Shown here: positions 18,674 to 27,549 of the stretch, piece by piece
Layout of the letters: the number at the start of each line of letters is the position of its first letter
Numbering within the stretch: the first letter of the stretch is position 1
Source: an uncultured Lachnospiraceae bacterium
GTDB taxonomy: Bacteria; Bacillota; Clostridia; Lachnospirales; Lachnospiraceae
DNA length: 59,517 bases
Direction of reading: 5' to 3'
Assembly: GCA_951800145.1 (NCBI GenBank)
Contig: CATOJE010000012.1
Coordinates: 1 to 59,517, forward strand
Translations under genes and position numbers: made by a program
The notes under the pieces: generated by a model
What the model was told of the DNA's origin: nothing
The model's input: only the letters and a program-made list of their open reading frames with translations
Database searches by the model: none

Positions 18674-18874
18674 ATGAACAAGGCATTAGACGGCGCCGCT
18701 CTTACCATCAGTATTATCGGCGCAGTAAATTGGGGCTTGATCGGGTTCTTTAACTTTAACCTGGTGGCCTTCCTGCTGGGAAGCAGCTGGGCATCCCGTA
18801 CGATTTACGGGATTGTAGGATTATGCGGCCTCTACCTCCTTACCTTTTACGGAAGGACGAGACGGATGGCGTAG
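18674..18874 (+). CDS. DUF378 small membrane protein
   Basis: A 66-residue integral membrane protein with two transmembrane helices and the DUF378 core (ISIIGAVNWGLIGFFNFNLV, then GIVGLCGLYLL). Function unknown. AGGAAAGGAG precedes the ATG at 18674; an in-frame ATG at 18626 lacks a ribosome site. It stands alone, followed by a terminator. Confidence 0.85.
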   Translation: MNKALDGAALTISIIGAVNWGLIGFFNFNLVAFLLGSSWASRTIYGIVGLCGLYLLTFYGRTRRMA

Positions 18875-18886
18875 AGTAAAGAAAGG

Positions 18887-18916
18887 TTGCTGTGAGCGGC
18901 GAGCCGTGAACAGCAA
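18887..18916 (+). other. Stem-loop after the DUF378 gene
   Basis: Perfect 7-bp arms ttgctgt/acagcaa with GC-rich interior, just before the terminator hairpin. No T tract of its own; it may stabilise the 3' end. Confidence 0.5.
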
Positions 18917-18923
18917 CAGAGAA

Positions 18924-18963
18924 AGCTTGCAAACCACAGCTGGGTTTGCAGGCTTTTCTTTTT
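18924..18963 (+). terminator. Intrinsic terminator
   Basis: Stem agcttgcaaacc/ggtttgcaggct (12 bp with one G-U pair), followed by TTCTTTTT. It ends the DUF378 transcript. Confidence 0.85.
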
Positions 18964-18977
18964 GTCACAGGTATGAT

Positions 18978-19169
18978 ATGATGATGCCAGGGTCAAAAGG
19001 TCATGTATGACATGCTTGCATGTCAATACATGACTTTGGGATCCGAAAAAACATGAAAAAGTAGCCCGATAGGGCGGATTTTGAATGTTTTTAGGATTGC
19101 GGGAGCATGAAATGCGGAGCAATCCGTAGGCATCAGGGGTCAAAAAACTTTTGACCCCAACATCATCAT
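18978..19169. mobile_element. MITE-like non-coding element with terminal inverted repeats
   Basis: The ends are 22-bp imperfect inverted repeats (19 of 22 paired): atgatgatgccaGGGTCAAAAG at the left and its complement at 19148-19169. TATGAT stands on both outer sides (18972-18977, 19172-19177) and could be a target duplication. Inside are three hairpins: 19000-19034 (gtcatgtat.gacatgc with gcatgtcaatacatgac), 19094-19125 (ggattgc/gcaatcc), and 19136-19158 (perfect 10-bp arms ggggtcaaaa). No ORF of note. It fills nearly all of the 336-base gap between the DUF378 and zinc-ribbon genes. The MITE label is an inference from structure only. Confidence 0.55.
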
Positions 19170-19210
19170 GATATGATGTTACAAGGATTTTACGTTTGGA
19201 GGATAAAGGA

Positions 19211-19627
19211 ATGTTTTTTATCGGAGGAGTGGGTCAGGGGTCAAAAGCCCTTAATTTTTCCGGAACCATTCAGTGCAGGTTCTGTGGCAGTCAGTCCCGA
19301 TGCCAGATCGTGATGACGTATTACTATTTCAGTTTTTTCTTTATTCCTTTGTTTAAGTGGAATAAACGCTTTCTGGTTCAGATGCTCTGCTGCGATGCAG
19401 TTTATGAGCTGGCGCCGGAGGCAGGGAGGGCTATAGCTCGGGGAGAAATGGTGGAAATCCGGGAACAGGATTTAAAGCGGATCCAGGATGGAAGATACCG
19501 GTATTCGTCTGTGCAGACGCCCGAAGCCCAGTCAGAGCTCCCAGAGGTCAGACGGTGCCCGATCTGCAAGAGCGAGGTGCCGGGAGAGTACAAATACTGC
19601 CCGAACTGCGGGCAAAGACTCAGGTAG
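19211..19627 (+). CDS. Zinc-ribbon domain protein
   Basis: A 138-residue protein with an N-terminal CRFC...CC cysteine set around a hydrophobic segment (YYYFSFFFIPLFKWN), resembling a LITAF-like or zinc-ribbon membrane-associated fold, and a C-terminal zinc ribbon (CPICKSEVPGEYKYCPNCGQ). Function unknown. I chose ATG 19211 (GGAGG and AAAGGA upstream); a TTG at 19196 is in frame. It lies 9 bases before pyrC, so both are probably one transcript. Confidence 0.75.
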   Translation: MFFIGGVGQGSKALNFSGTIQCRFCGSQSRCQIVMTYYYFSFFFIPLFKWNKRFLVQMLCCDAVYELAPEAGRAIARGEMVEIREQDLKRIQDGRYRYSSVQTPEAQSELPEVRRCPICKSEVPGEYKYCPNCGQRLR

Positions 19628-19636
19628 GAGGCGCAT

Positions 19637-20953
19637 ATGATACGGATTAAAAATGGAAGAGTAATCGATCCGGAATCCGGGTTTGACGGGGCTGCGGATC
19701 TGATACTGAAGGGAGACCGGATCTACCAGGTGAGAAGAGCTGGGGAGCCAGAGGAGGGCCTGGGGGCGAATGAGCATTATGACCAGGTCATCGATGCCTC
19801 CGGCCTGGTGGTGGCTCCTGGTCTGGTGGATGTTCATGTACACTTTCGGGATCCAGGATATACCTATAAAGAAGACATCCACACAGGTGCGGCGGCAGCG
19901 GCAAAGGGCGGCTTTACTACGGTGGTATGCATGGCAAATACCAATCCCAGGATCGATGATGTGGAGACCCTTCAGTATGTACTGGAGGAGGGAAGGAAGA
20001 CAGGAATTCATGTATTGTCCTGTGCTGCGGTATCCAAGGATTTCCAGGGCCGGGAGCTGGCAGATATGGAAGCCTTAAAGGAGGCCGGGGCGGCAGGCTT
20101 TACAGATGACGGCATACCCCTGCGGGACGGCGCCTTTGTCCGCCAGGCCATGGAGGAGGCGGCCAGGCTTAAGGTTCCCATCAGCCTTCATGAAGAGGAC
20201 CCGGCATTTATCCGGGAAAACGGGATTCATCATGGAATGATTTCTGAGAAGCTTGGAATCTACGGATCTCCGGCTGTGGCGGAGGATACCATGGTAGCCA
20301 GAGACTGTATGCTTGCCCTTGCCACAGGCGCATGGGTGGATATCCAGCACATTAGCTCCGGCAATGCGGTGGACATGGTCCGCCTGGCAAAGGAGCTGGG
20401 GGCAAAGGTGTGGGCGGAGGTGACCCCTCACCATTTTACCTTGACAGAGGAGGCAGTGCTCACCTGCGGCAGTCTTGCGAAGATGAATCCGCCTCTGCGG
20501 ACAGCAAGGGACAGAGAGCGCCTGATTCAGGGCTTAAAGGATGGCGCTATTGATATGATTGCCACGGATCATGCACCCCACAGCCGGGAGGAGAAGGCGC
20601 TGCCCTTGACCAAGGCGCCCAGCGGAATCATTGGCCTGGAGACTTCGCTGGCATTGGGAATCACCCATTTAGTGAAGCCCGGGCATTTGACGATGGTGCA
20701 GCTGATGGAAAAGATGAGCAGGAATCCTGCCAGGCTTTATCAGCTGGAGTGCGGCCGGCTGTGCGCGGGGGCGCCGGCGGATCTGGTGATTTTTGACGAA
20801 GGGGAGAGCTGGAGGGTGGAGGACTTTGTCTCTAAGGCGGAAAACAGCCCCTTTAAGGGAGCGGTTTTACAGGGAAGGGTGAAATACACCATATGCGGCG
20901 GCCAGGTGGCATATCAGGAAAAAAAGCAGCAGGAAATCACAGTTTCCGCTTGA
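19637..20953 (+). CDS. pyrC: Dihydroorotase
   Basis: A 438-residue class I dihydroorotase, which closes carbamoyl-aspartate to dihydroorotate in pyrimidine synthesis. The first metal-binding motif HVHFRDPG and the later motifs (ISLHEED, HISS, ATDHAPH, KAPSGIIGLETSL) are present. TAGGAGG lies before the ATG. No other pyr genes are in the window. Confidence 0.95.
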   Translation: MIRIKNGRVIDPESGFDGAADLILKGDRIYQVRRAGEPEEGLGANEHYDQVIDASGLVVAPGLVDVHVHFRDPGYTYKEDIHTGAAAAAKGGFTTVVCMANTNPRIDDVETLQYVLEEGRKTGIHVLSCAAVSKDFQGRELADMEALKEAGAAGFTDDGIPLRDGAFVRQAMEEAARLKVPISLHEEDPAFIRENGIHHGMISEKLGIYGSPAVAEDTMVARDCMLALATGAWVDIQHISSGNAVDMVRLAKELGAKVWAEVTPHHFTLTEEAVLTCGSLAKMNPPLRTARDRERLIQGLKDGAIDMIATDHAPHSREEKALPLTKAPSGIIGLETSLALGITHLVKPGHLTMVQLMEKMSRNPARLYQLECGRLCAGAPADLVIFDEGESWRVEDFVSKAENSPFKGAVLQGRVKYTICGGQVAYQEKKQQEITVSA

Positions 20954-21035
20954 AAAATATGAAATATCAGGTAGAATAGATGGAGGTTTCCAGTGGGCGA
21001 GAGGCCTAGCAAGGAATTCAGAAAGGAAAACAGAG

Positions 21036-22673
21036 ATGATTAGTGCAAATAACATTACACTGAGGATCGGAAAGAAAGCGTTATTTGAGGATGTAAATAT
21101 TAAATTTACCGAGGGAAACTGCTACGGTTTGATCGGGGCAAATGGTGCGGGGAAATCTACATTTTTAAAAATATTGTCCGGCCAGCTGGAATCTACGAAC
21201 GGAGATATCGCCATTACTCCCGGCCAGCGGCTTTCCTTCCTGCAGCAGGATCATTTTAAATATGATGAGTACCCGGTGCTGGATACCGTTATCATGGGGA
21301 ATGCCAGACTGTACCAGATTATGAAGGAAAAGGATGCCATCTACATGAAGGAGGACTTTACGGACGAGGACGGCATAAAGGCGGCAGAGCTGGAGGGTGA
21401 ATTTGCCACCATGAATGGATGGGAGGCAGAGTCTGACGCAGCGAATCTGCTCAATGGCCTGGGAATTGAGACCGAGCTGCACTATGTCACAGTATCCACC
21501 TTAACCGGCGCGCAGAAGGTAAAGGTGCTCCTTGCCCAGGCGCTGTTCGGAAATCCGGATATTCTTTTGTTAGATGAGCCGACCAACCACCTGGACTTAG
21601 ATGCCATCGCATGGCTGGAGGAGTTTTTAATCAATTTTGAAAATACAGTGATCGTGGTATCTCATGACCGCTATTTCTTAAATAAGGTGTGCACCCATAT
21701 CGCGGATATAGACTATGGCAAGATCCAGCTTTATGCTGGAAATTATGATTTCTGGTATGAGTCCAGCCAGCTGATGATCAAGCAGATGAAGGAAGCCAAC
21801 CGGAAGAAGGAGGAGAAGATCAAGGAGCTTCAGGAATTTATCCAGCGCTTCTCCGCCAATGCCTCTAAATCCAAGCAGGCTACCTCCAGAAAGAGAGCTC
21901 TGGAGAAGATCCAGCTGGATGAAATAAAGCCCTCCAGCCGGAAATACCCCTATATCGATTTCCGCCCCTTCCGGGAGATCGGCAATGAGGTTCTCACAGT
22001 AGAGCATTTAAGTAAGACCATAGACGGGGTAAAGGTGCTGGACGATATTTCTTTTATTCTGGGACATGATGACAAGGTGGCGTTAGTGGGGCCAAATGAG
22101 CATGCCAAGACGGTGCTATTTCAGATCTTATCCGGTCAGATGGAGCCGGACGAGGGAAGCTATAAGTGGGGGCTGACCACCTCCCAGTCTTACTTTCCAA
22201 AGGATAACAGCGGGGAGTTTGACAATGATGACACCATCGTAGACTGGCTGACCCAGTATTCACCGGAAAAGGATGTAACCTATGTCCGGGGATTTCTGGG
22301 GCGTATGCTTTTCGCCGGGGAGGACGGAGTGAAAAAGGTGCGGGTATTATCCGGCGGGGAGAAGGTGCGCTGCATGCTGTCCAAGCTGATGATTTCCGGG
22401 GCCAATGTGCTGCTGCTGGATGAGCCTACGGATCACCTGGATATGGAGGCCATCACAGCGCTGAATAATGGCATGATCAAGTTCCCAGGGGTAATGATTT
22501 TCTCTTCCCGGGACCATCAGATCGTACAGACCACGGCCAACCGGATTATGGAGATTATTAATGGGAAATTAGTGGATAAGATTACCACCTATGACGAATA
22601 CCTGGAAAGCGACGAGATGGCCAGAAAGCGGTTTACCTTTACGGTGGCGGAGTCGGATGCCCAGGATAATTAA
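21036..22673 (+). CDS. ABC-F family ATPase (YbiT/YkpA-like)
   Basis: A 545-residue ABC-F protein: two ABC domains joined by a charged linker (around residues 240-310), no membrane segments. ABC1 has Walker A GANGAGKST and Walker [18 protein letters not shown]2 has signature VLSGGEK and Walker B VLLLDEPTDHLDME. The ABC2 Walker A is unusual (GPNEHAKT, Lys 358): the glycine before the lysine is alanine. The ABC1 signature reads LTGAQ, not LSGGQ. ABC-F proteins act on the ribosome (translation factors or antibiotic protection); which applies here is not visible. AGAAAGGAAAA precedes the ATG. Confidence 0.9.
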   Translation: MISANNITLRIGKKALFEDVNIKFTEGNCYGLIGANGAGKSTFLKILSGQLESTNGDIAITPGQRLSFLQQDHFKYDEYPVLDTVIMGNARLYQIMKEKDAIYMKEDFTDEDGIKAAELEGEFATMNGWEAESDAANLLNGLGIETELHYVTVSTLTGAQKVKVLLAQALFGNPDILLLDEPTNHLDLDAIAWLEEFLINFENTVIVVSHDRYFLNKVCTHIADIDYGKIQLYAGNYDFWYESSQLMIKQMKEANRKKEEKIKELQEFIQRFSANASKSKQATSRKRALEKIQLDEIKPSSRKYPYIDFRPFREIGNEVLTVEHLSKTIDGVKVLDDISFILGHDDKVALVGPNEHAKTVLFQILSGQMEPDEGSYKWGLTTSQSYFPKDNSGEFDNDDTIVDWLTQYSPEKDVTYVRGFLGRMLFAGEDGVKKVRVLSGGEKVRCMLSKLMISGANVLLLDEPTDHLDMEAITALNNGMIKFPGVMIFSSRDHQIVQTTANRIMEIINGKLVDKITTYDEYLESDEMARKRFTFTVAESDAQDN

Positions 22674-22679
22674 GAATGC

Positions 22680-22731
22680 ACTCTCGGAATCTCTCATCTC
22701 ACAAAATCAGGCACAAAGAGGCCCCGAGAGT
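22680..22731 (+). other. Long-range inverted repeat before proS
   Basis: Perfect 8-bp arms actctcgg (22680-22687) and ccgagagt (22724-22731) enclose 36 bases and end 27 bases before the proS start. No T tract follows. It lacks T-box features, so I leave its role open. Confidence 0.45.
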
Positions 22732-22758
22732 ACATAAGACAGAAAAGGAGGACAGATT

Positions 22759-24192
22759 ATGGCAAAGGACAAGAAAATGGTGGAGGCGATCACATCCATG
22801 GATGTGGATTTTGCCCAGTGGTACACAGATGTGGTTAAGAAGGCGGAGCTGTGCGACTATGCCAGCGTGAAGGGATGTATGGTTATCAAGCCGGCCGGCT
22901 ATGCGCTCTGGGAGAATATTCAGAATGAGCTGGACCGCCGCTTTAAAGAGACAGGGGTACAGAATGTTTACATGCCCTTATTTATCCCCGAGGGGCTTCT
23001 GGAAAAGGAAAAGGATCATGTAGAGGGCTTTGCGCCGGAGGTAGCCTGGGTCACCCATGGAGGCTTAGAGCCTCTTCAGGAGAGGCTTTGCGTCCGCCCT
23101 ACCTCAGAGACCCTGTTCTGTGACTTCTATGCTAAGGATATCCATTCCTACCGGGATTTGCCCAGAGTATATAATCAGTGGTGCTCCGTGGTCCGCTGGG
23201 AGAAGACAACCCGTCCTTTCCTGCGCTCCAGAGAATTTTTATGGCAGGAGGGCCATACTGCCCACGCTACGGCGGAGGAGGCGGAGGAGAGAACCATCCA
23301 GATGCTGAATGTGTATGCAGATTTCTGCGAGCAGATTTTAGCCATTCCTGTGATCAAGGGACAAAAGACAGATAAGGAAAAGTTTGCCGGAGCAGAGGCT
23401 ACCTACACCATCGAAGCGCTGATGCATGACGGAAAGGCCCTTCAGTCCGGAACCAGCCATAATTTCGGCGACGGCTTTGCCAAGGCCTTTGGCGTGCAGT
23501 TCGCAGATAGGGATAATGCCTTAAAATATGTGCACCAGACATCCTGGGGAATAAGTACCCGGATCATCGGCGCCATCATCATGGTTCACGGCGATGATAA
23601 CGGCCTGGTGTTGCCGCCTAAAATCGCCCCTACCCAGGTTATCGTGATTCCGGTTCAGCAGCAGAAGGAGGGTGTCCTGGAAAAGGCCTATGAGCTTGGC
23701 AGCCGCTTATCAAATTTCCGGGTAAAGGTAGACGATACCGATAAGAGCCCTGGATGGAAATTCAGCGAGTGCGAGATGCGGGGAATCCCTCTCCGGGTGG
23801 AGATTGGACCTAAGGACATGGCGAATCATCAGGCAGTGCTGGTCCGCCGGGATACCCACGAAAAGACCATCATTTCTCTGGATGAGCTGGAAACAGCAGT
23901 AGCGGATATGCTGGAGACGATACAGTCGGATATGCTGGAGCGGGCAAGGGCTCACAGGGAGGCCCATACCTATTCTGCTGCAAATTGGGAAGACTTTACG
24001 GAGCTGGTGAATCATAAACCGGGATTTGTCAAGGCTATGTGGTGCGGGGATCAGGCCTGTGAAGATAAAATTAAAGAAGAGACAGGCGCCACATCCCGCT
24101 GTATGCCTTTCCAGCAGGAGCACCTGGCCGACACCTGCGTCTGCTGCGGGAAGCCGGCGAAGAAGATGGTTTATTGGGGGAAGGCGTATTAA
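22759..24192 (+). CDS. proS: Prolyl-tRNA synthetase (short, archaeal/eukaryote-like type)
   Basis: A 477-residue class II aminoacyl-tRNA synthetase that charges tRNA-Pro. Motifs: [61 protein letters not shown], then an anticodon-binding domain and a C-terminal zinc-like domain ([38 protein letters not shown]). It lacks the editing insert of the long bacterial type. AAAGGAGG lies upstream of the ATG. Confidence 0.95.
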   Translation: MAKDKKMVEAITSMDVDFAQWYTDVVKKAELCDYASVKGCMVIKPAGYALWENIQNELDRRFKETGVQNVYMPLFIPEGLLEKEKDHVEGFAPEVAWVTHGGLEPLQERLCVRPTSETLFCDFYAKDIHSYRDLPRVYNQWCSVVRWEKTTRPFLRSREFLWQEGHTAHATAEEAEERTIQMLNVYADFCEQILAIPVIKGQKTDKEKFAGAEATYTIEALMHDGKALQSGTSHNFGDGFAKAFGVQFADRDNALKYVHQTSWGISTRIIGAIIMVHGDDNGLVLPPKIAPTQVIVIPVQQQKEGVLEKAYELGSRLSNFRVKVDDTDKSPGWKFSECEMRGIPLRVEIGPKDMANHQAVLVRRDTHEKTIISLDELETAVADMLETIQSDMLERARAHREAHTYSAANWEDFTELVNHKPGFVKAMWCGDQACEDKIKEETGATSRCMPFQQEHLADTCVCCGKPAKKMVYWGKAY

Positions 24193-24216
24193 AGCGTAAT
24201 AACCGGAGGTATCCAT

Positions 24217-25425
24217 ATGATCAAAACCCCCAGGGAAGTAAATGAAATCATTGCCGCGTTAAAGGCCCAGGGCTATGAAGCCTTTGCGGTAGGCGGCTGT
24301 GTCCGGGATTCCCTTTTAGGAAGGGAGCCCGGGGACTGGGATATCACCACGTCAGCCCGGCCGGAGCAGTTGAAGGGTATTTTTAAACGGACCATTGACA
24401 CAGGTATTCTTCACGGCACGGTTACAGTTATGAAAAATCATGTGGGCTACGAGGTAACTACCTATCGCATTGACGGGGAATATGAGGATGGAAGGCATCC
24501 TAAGTCTGTGGAATTTACCTCCAGCTTAAAGGAGGATCTGCGCCGCCGGGATTTCACGATTAATGCCATGGCCTACAGCCAGGAGACAGGGATAATTGAT
24601 GAATTCGGAGGGATGGAGGATTTAAGAGCCGGCCTCATCCGATGCGTCGGGAATCCCATGGACCGGTTTGAGGAGGATGCGCTGCGGATTTTGCGGGCCA
24701 TCCGTTTTTCCGCCCAGCTTGGCTTTTCCATTGAGGAGAATACCAGAGGAGCGATCCGGGCCATCGCCCCGAATCTGGAAAAGGTCAGCAAGGAACGGAT
24801 CCAGGCGGAGCTTACAAAGCTTCTTTTATCCGGGCATCCGGAGAAGATCCAGGAGGTTTATGAGCTGGGTATCAGCCCCTATGTTTCAAAATGGTTCCAC
24901 CGGGTTTGCAGGGAGCATATGGCCCTGAGCTTCAGACTTCCTAGGAAGCAGTATATTCGCTGGGGGATCTTTCTAAAGGATACAGCAGAGGAGGATGTGG
25001 TCCGCATTTTAAAGGATTTAAGGATGGATAATGACACCATCTTTGGGGTGCGGCTTTTGAATCAGTGGATTTACCGGGAAATTCCTTTGGATAAGCCTGG
25101 TATCCGGCGGGCCATGAGCCAGATGGAGCCAGAGTATTTTGATGATCTGCTTATCTTAAAGGGCCATCTGGGATGGCAGCCAGCGGCTGAGGCCAGGGCA
25201 TTAACAGAGGAAATCCGCCGTGATGGAGACTGTATCTCCTTAAAGATGCTGGCAGTCAGCGGAAGGGATCTGCTGGAGGCTGGCCTGGCTCCCGGGCAGG
25301 CTGTGGGAAAGGGGCTGGCAGAGCTGCTGGATTACGTCCTGGATCACCCGGAGGAAAACAAGCGGGAAACTTTGTTAAGGCGGATTACTTCCAGGCAGTT
25401 GACAGAGGGTCATGGTATGATATAA
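24217..25425 (+). CDS. cca: CCA tRNA nucleotidyltransferase
   Basis: A 402-residue class II nucleotidyltransferase. The head domain shows GGCVRDSLLG and GDWDITT (metal-binding DxD), ATYR-like TTYRIDGEYEDGRHP, RRDFTINAMAY, and EDALRILRAIRFSAQLGF. It adds or repairs the 3'-CCA of tRNA. The C-terminal domain is helical. ACCGGAGG precedes the ATG. A consensus promoter for the next gene lies inside its last codons. Confidence 0.93.
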   Translation: MIKTPREVNEIIAALKAQGYEAFAVGGCVRDSLLGREPGDWDITTSARPEQLKGIFKRTIDTGILHGTVTVMKNHVGYEVTTYRIDGEYEDGRHPKSVEFTSSLKEDLRRRDFTINAMAYSQETGIIDEFGGMEDLRAGLIRCVGNPMDRFEEDALRILRAIRFSAQLGFSIEENTRGAIRAIAPNLEKVSKERIQAELTKLLLSGHPEKIQEVYELGISPYVSKWFHRVCREHMALSFRLPRKQYIRWGIFLKDTAEEDVVRILKDLRMDNDTIFGVRLLNQWIYREIPLDKPGIRRAMSQMEPEYFDDLLILKGHLGWQPAAEARALTEEIRRDGDCISLKMLAVSGRDLLEAGLAPGQAVGKGLAELLDYVLDHPEENKRETLLRRITSRQLTEGHGMI

Positions 25426-25426
25426 T
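25399..25426 (+). promoter_or_regulatory. Strong promoter at the end of cca
   Basis: TTGACA (25399-25404), 16-base spacer, TATAAT (25421-25426): both hexamers are perfect sigma-A matches. Transcription would start near 25433, giving a leader of about 350 bases before the ECF gene. Confidence 0.8.
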
Positions 25427-25428
25427 GG

Positions 25429-25784
25429 ATGTGGCTCTGTTTTTAGGCTTTTTTGCCTTAAACAGGGGCCGCATTGCATTTTATGAGGAATGTTATTCGT
25501 AAGAAAACGTATCCGCCAAAGGCAACAGCTACAGAGTAAAGTATGATGAAAGTGCGGACCCTTTGAGGCTGCAACTTTTCCTTATTTTTCTGCTTGCCTG
25601 TTTACTCAGGCAGTCTTTCTGGTGCATTTCTAGTGCATATGGCTCCTCAGGGACCTTCTTCCAGGGAGCATCCGGCATACGCTGTCTTTCGAAAACGTTC
25701 TCATCTCATCCCCAAAATAAAACATGTCTGAAAAGCAGGGGACGCTTTGTGCGCCGTTTTATCAGACGAAAAAGGAGAGAAACG
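25429..25784 (+). promoter_or_regulatory. Structured leader of the ECF gene, possible riboswitch
   Basis: This gene-free stretch of about 350 bases begins with a long hairpin (25429-25474; arms atgtggctctgttt and aaacaggggccgcat, imperfect). The same 3' arm (caggggccgcatt, 25463-25475) can instead pair with 25551-25565 (agtgcggaccctttg), enclosing some 75 bases. Further hairpins are at 25595-25612 (tgcctg/caggca) and 25642-25669 (gctcc/ggagc). Two mutually exclusive pairings behind a strong promoter suggest a regulatory RNA. I could not match it to TPP, FMN, THF, preQ1, cobalamin or lysine motifs. Confidence 0.45.
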
Positions 25785-26390
25785 ATGAAAAACAGTAACT
25801 CAGCAAAGACGCTCTACATGGTAGAGCTGGCACTGATGGTGGCCATTATTTTCGTGATGGCATTTACCCCTCTGGGCTATCTGCGGACGCCAGGGCTTTC
25901 GATTACCTTTTTGACCGTCCCGGTGGCGGTAGGCGCGATTATCCTGGGGCCGAAGGCAGGAGCCATATGCGGTCTGGCCTTTGGGCTCACCAGCTTTATA
26001 CAGAGCATGAGCGGCGGGGGCTTTGGCACAGTATTATTTGGGATCAGCCCCATAGGAACCGCAGTGACCTGCGTCATTCCCAGGGTATTAGAGGGCTGGC
26101 TCTGCGGCCTGGTTTTTCAGGCAGTGCGGAAATTATCAAAGAATATACCTTATCTGGCGGCCAGTCTGGCGTGCCCGCTGTTAAATACATTATTCTTTAT
26201 GTCTGCGCTGGTGCTGATATTTTACCATACGGAGTATATTCAGGGGCTGGCACAGACCCTGGGAGCCTCGAATCCATTTATGTTTGTGATTGTGTTTGTA
26301 GGACTTCAGGGAATGATCGAGGCGGCAGTGTGCACGGTGATCGCCAGCGTGGTATCCCGGACCTTAGCATTAGCCCTCCGGATGGGCTGA
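25785..26390 (+). CDS. ECF transporter S component (vitamin uptake)
   Basis: A 201-residue integral membrane protein with about six transmembrane helices, of the ECF_trnsprt (PF12822-like) type: short N-terminus, ALMVAIIFVMAFTPLG, GPKAGAICGLAFGLTSFIQS, and ALVLIFYH. It binds a vitamin-like substrate and uses a shared ECF energising module, not encoded here. Substrate unknown; pantothenate or folate type would be a guess. AAAGGAGAG lies before the ATG at 25785; the longer in-frame reading to 25563 is leader RNA, not protein. Confidence 0.82.
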   Translation: MKNSNSAKTLYMVELALMVAIIFVMAFTPLGYLRTPGLSITFLTVPVAVGAIILGPKAGAICGLAFGLTSFIQSMSGGGFGTVLFGISPIGTAVTCVIPRVLEGWLCGLVFQAVRKLSKNIPYLAASLACPLLNTLFFMSALVLIFYHTEYIQGLAQTLGASNPFMFVIVFVGLQGMIEAAVCTVIASVVSRTLALALRMG

Positions 26391-26409
26391 CAGATTTCAT
26401 TTAAGAAAG

Positions 26410-26446
26410 CGGCTTTGCAGGCAATGTGCTTTGCAGAGCCGTTTTT
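26410..26446 (+). terminator. Intrinsic terminator
   Basis: Stem cggct/agccg (26410-26441) with further internal pairing (ttgca/tgca), followed by TTTTT. It ends the ECF transcript. Confidence 0.7.
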
Positions 26447-26490
26447 GGCAGCAGCACAGTAGTTTTGAAAATCATAAGGAGGATAAAAAG

Positions 26491-27444
26491 ATGGAGATAA
26501 GCTATGGGGTGAAAGAGATTTCTATTACAGAGATTAAGGGACTTCGTATGGGAAATGCCCAGGACAGAGAGGCGATGACCGGGGTTACGGTGCTTTTATT
26601 CGACCAGGGGGCGAAGGTTGGCGTGGACATCAGCGGAGGCGGGCCAGCCTCCCGGGAGACGCCTCTGGCACTGCCCCTTACAGCGGATAATCCGGTAAAT
26701 GCCATTGTACTTTCCGGGGGCTCAGCTTTTGGCCTGGCAGCCTCGGACGGGGTGATGCGCTATCTGGAGGAGCGGGGAATCGGCTATGAAACAGGCTTTG
26801 CCAGGGTGCCCTTAGTCTGCCAGTCCTGTATCTATGATCTGGGTATAGGCAGGGCAGATGTGCGGCCTGATGGAGCCATGGGATATAATGCCTGTGTGGA
26901 TGCGGAGAAAAATGAACCAGTCCAGGGAAGTGTGGGAGGCGGCACTGGCGCCACCGTAGGAAAGCTATATGGCATGGCGCGGGCGTCGAAGTCCGGTTTG
27001 GGAATTTATGGAGCAGCCGTGGGAGCGCTCCAGATGGCGGCTGTGGTGATTGTGAATGCTGTAGGGGATATTGTTGATCAGGAGAATGGGAAAAAGCTGG
27101 CAGGACTTCGCGCAGAGGATGGAAATGGCTTTGGGGATTCCTGCACAGAGCTTTATAAGCTCAGCCAGAGAACGGATCTATTTAACAGTAATACTACCAT
27201 CGGAGCAGTGATTACTAATGGTAGATTCTCAAAGGCAGAGATGAATAAGATTGCTTCTATGGCGCGGAGCGGGTACAGCCGCTGTATCTATCCTGTGGGA
27301 ACCATGGCAGATGGAGATACGATTTATGCTGCTTCTACAGGAGAGGTGGATGCAGACCTGAATGTGGCAGGGACGCTGGCTGCAAGGGTAATGGAACAGG
27401 CCATTAAAAATGCGGTCCTAACCGCTGGAGCGCAAAGGCCATAA
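26491..27444 (+). CDS. P1 family peptidase (DmpA-like, self-cleaving)
   Basis: A 317-residue N-terminal-nucleophile hydrolase of the DmpA/BapA (peptidase S58/P1) type. Motifs: GNAQDREAMTGVTVLLF, LSGGSAFGLAASDGVMRYLEE, GGGTGATVGK, and the self-cleavage/nucleophile site NSNTTIGAVIT (Thr exposed by autolysis). Relatives are aminopeptidases for D- or beta-amino-acid peptides. Cytosolic. AAGGAGG lies before the ATG at 26491. It is transcribed apart from the peptide operon. Confidence 0.85.
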   Translation: MEISYGVKEISITEIKGLRMGNAQDREAMTGVTVLLFDQGAKVGVDISGGGPASRETPLALPLTADNPVNAIVLSGGSAFGLAASDGVMRYLEERGIGYETGFARVPLVCQSCIYDLGIGRADVRPDGAMGYNACVDAEKNEPVQGSVGGGTGATVGKLYGMARASKSGLGIYGAAVGALQMAAVVIVNAVGDIVDQENGKKLAGLRAEDGNGFGDSCTELYKLSQRTDLFNSNTTIGAVITNGRFSKAEMNKIASMARSGYSRCIYPVGTMADGDTIYAASTGEVDADLNVAGTLAARVMEQAIKNAVLTAGAQRP

Positions 27445-27549
27445 GAAAAAGACTGGCATAATTCGTCCCCTTGTTTCATAGTTTGGAAGTAGCTAATCAG
27501 AGATGATGTGTGGCATACAGGAATACTAGAAACGCAAGGGGGAATATCC
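27445..27549 (+). promoter_or_regulatory. Leader of the CotS-like gene with ribosome-site hairpin
   Basis: The segment ttcgtccccttgtttcatag can pair imperfectly with ctagaaacgcaagggggaat, whose AAGGGGG is the ribosome site. GCATAAT (27457) and CATAGTTT (27477) about 14 bases apart look vaguely like a sporulation sigma-E promoter. Both points are tentative. Confidence 0.3.

Noticed and set aside
19235..19248. Second copy of the ggggtcaaaag motif inside the zinc-ribbon gene
   Set aside because: It is a single short match within codons, without the inverted partner.
22680..22758. T-box leader before proS
   Set aside because: Only 85 bases separate the genes; there is no T-box sequence and no terminator.
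25509..25525. ccgccaaagg in the ECF leader as a preQ1-II riboswitch
   Set aside because: Only this decamer matches; the element lies far from the start codon and the other helices are missing.
25563..25784. N-terminal extension of the ECF protein
   Set aside because: The extension lacks a ribosome site and covers the structured leader; AAAGGAG stands before ATG 25785.
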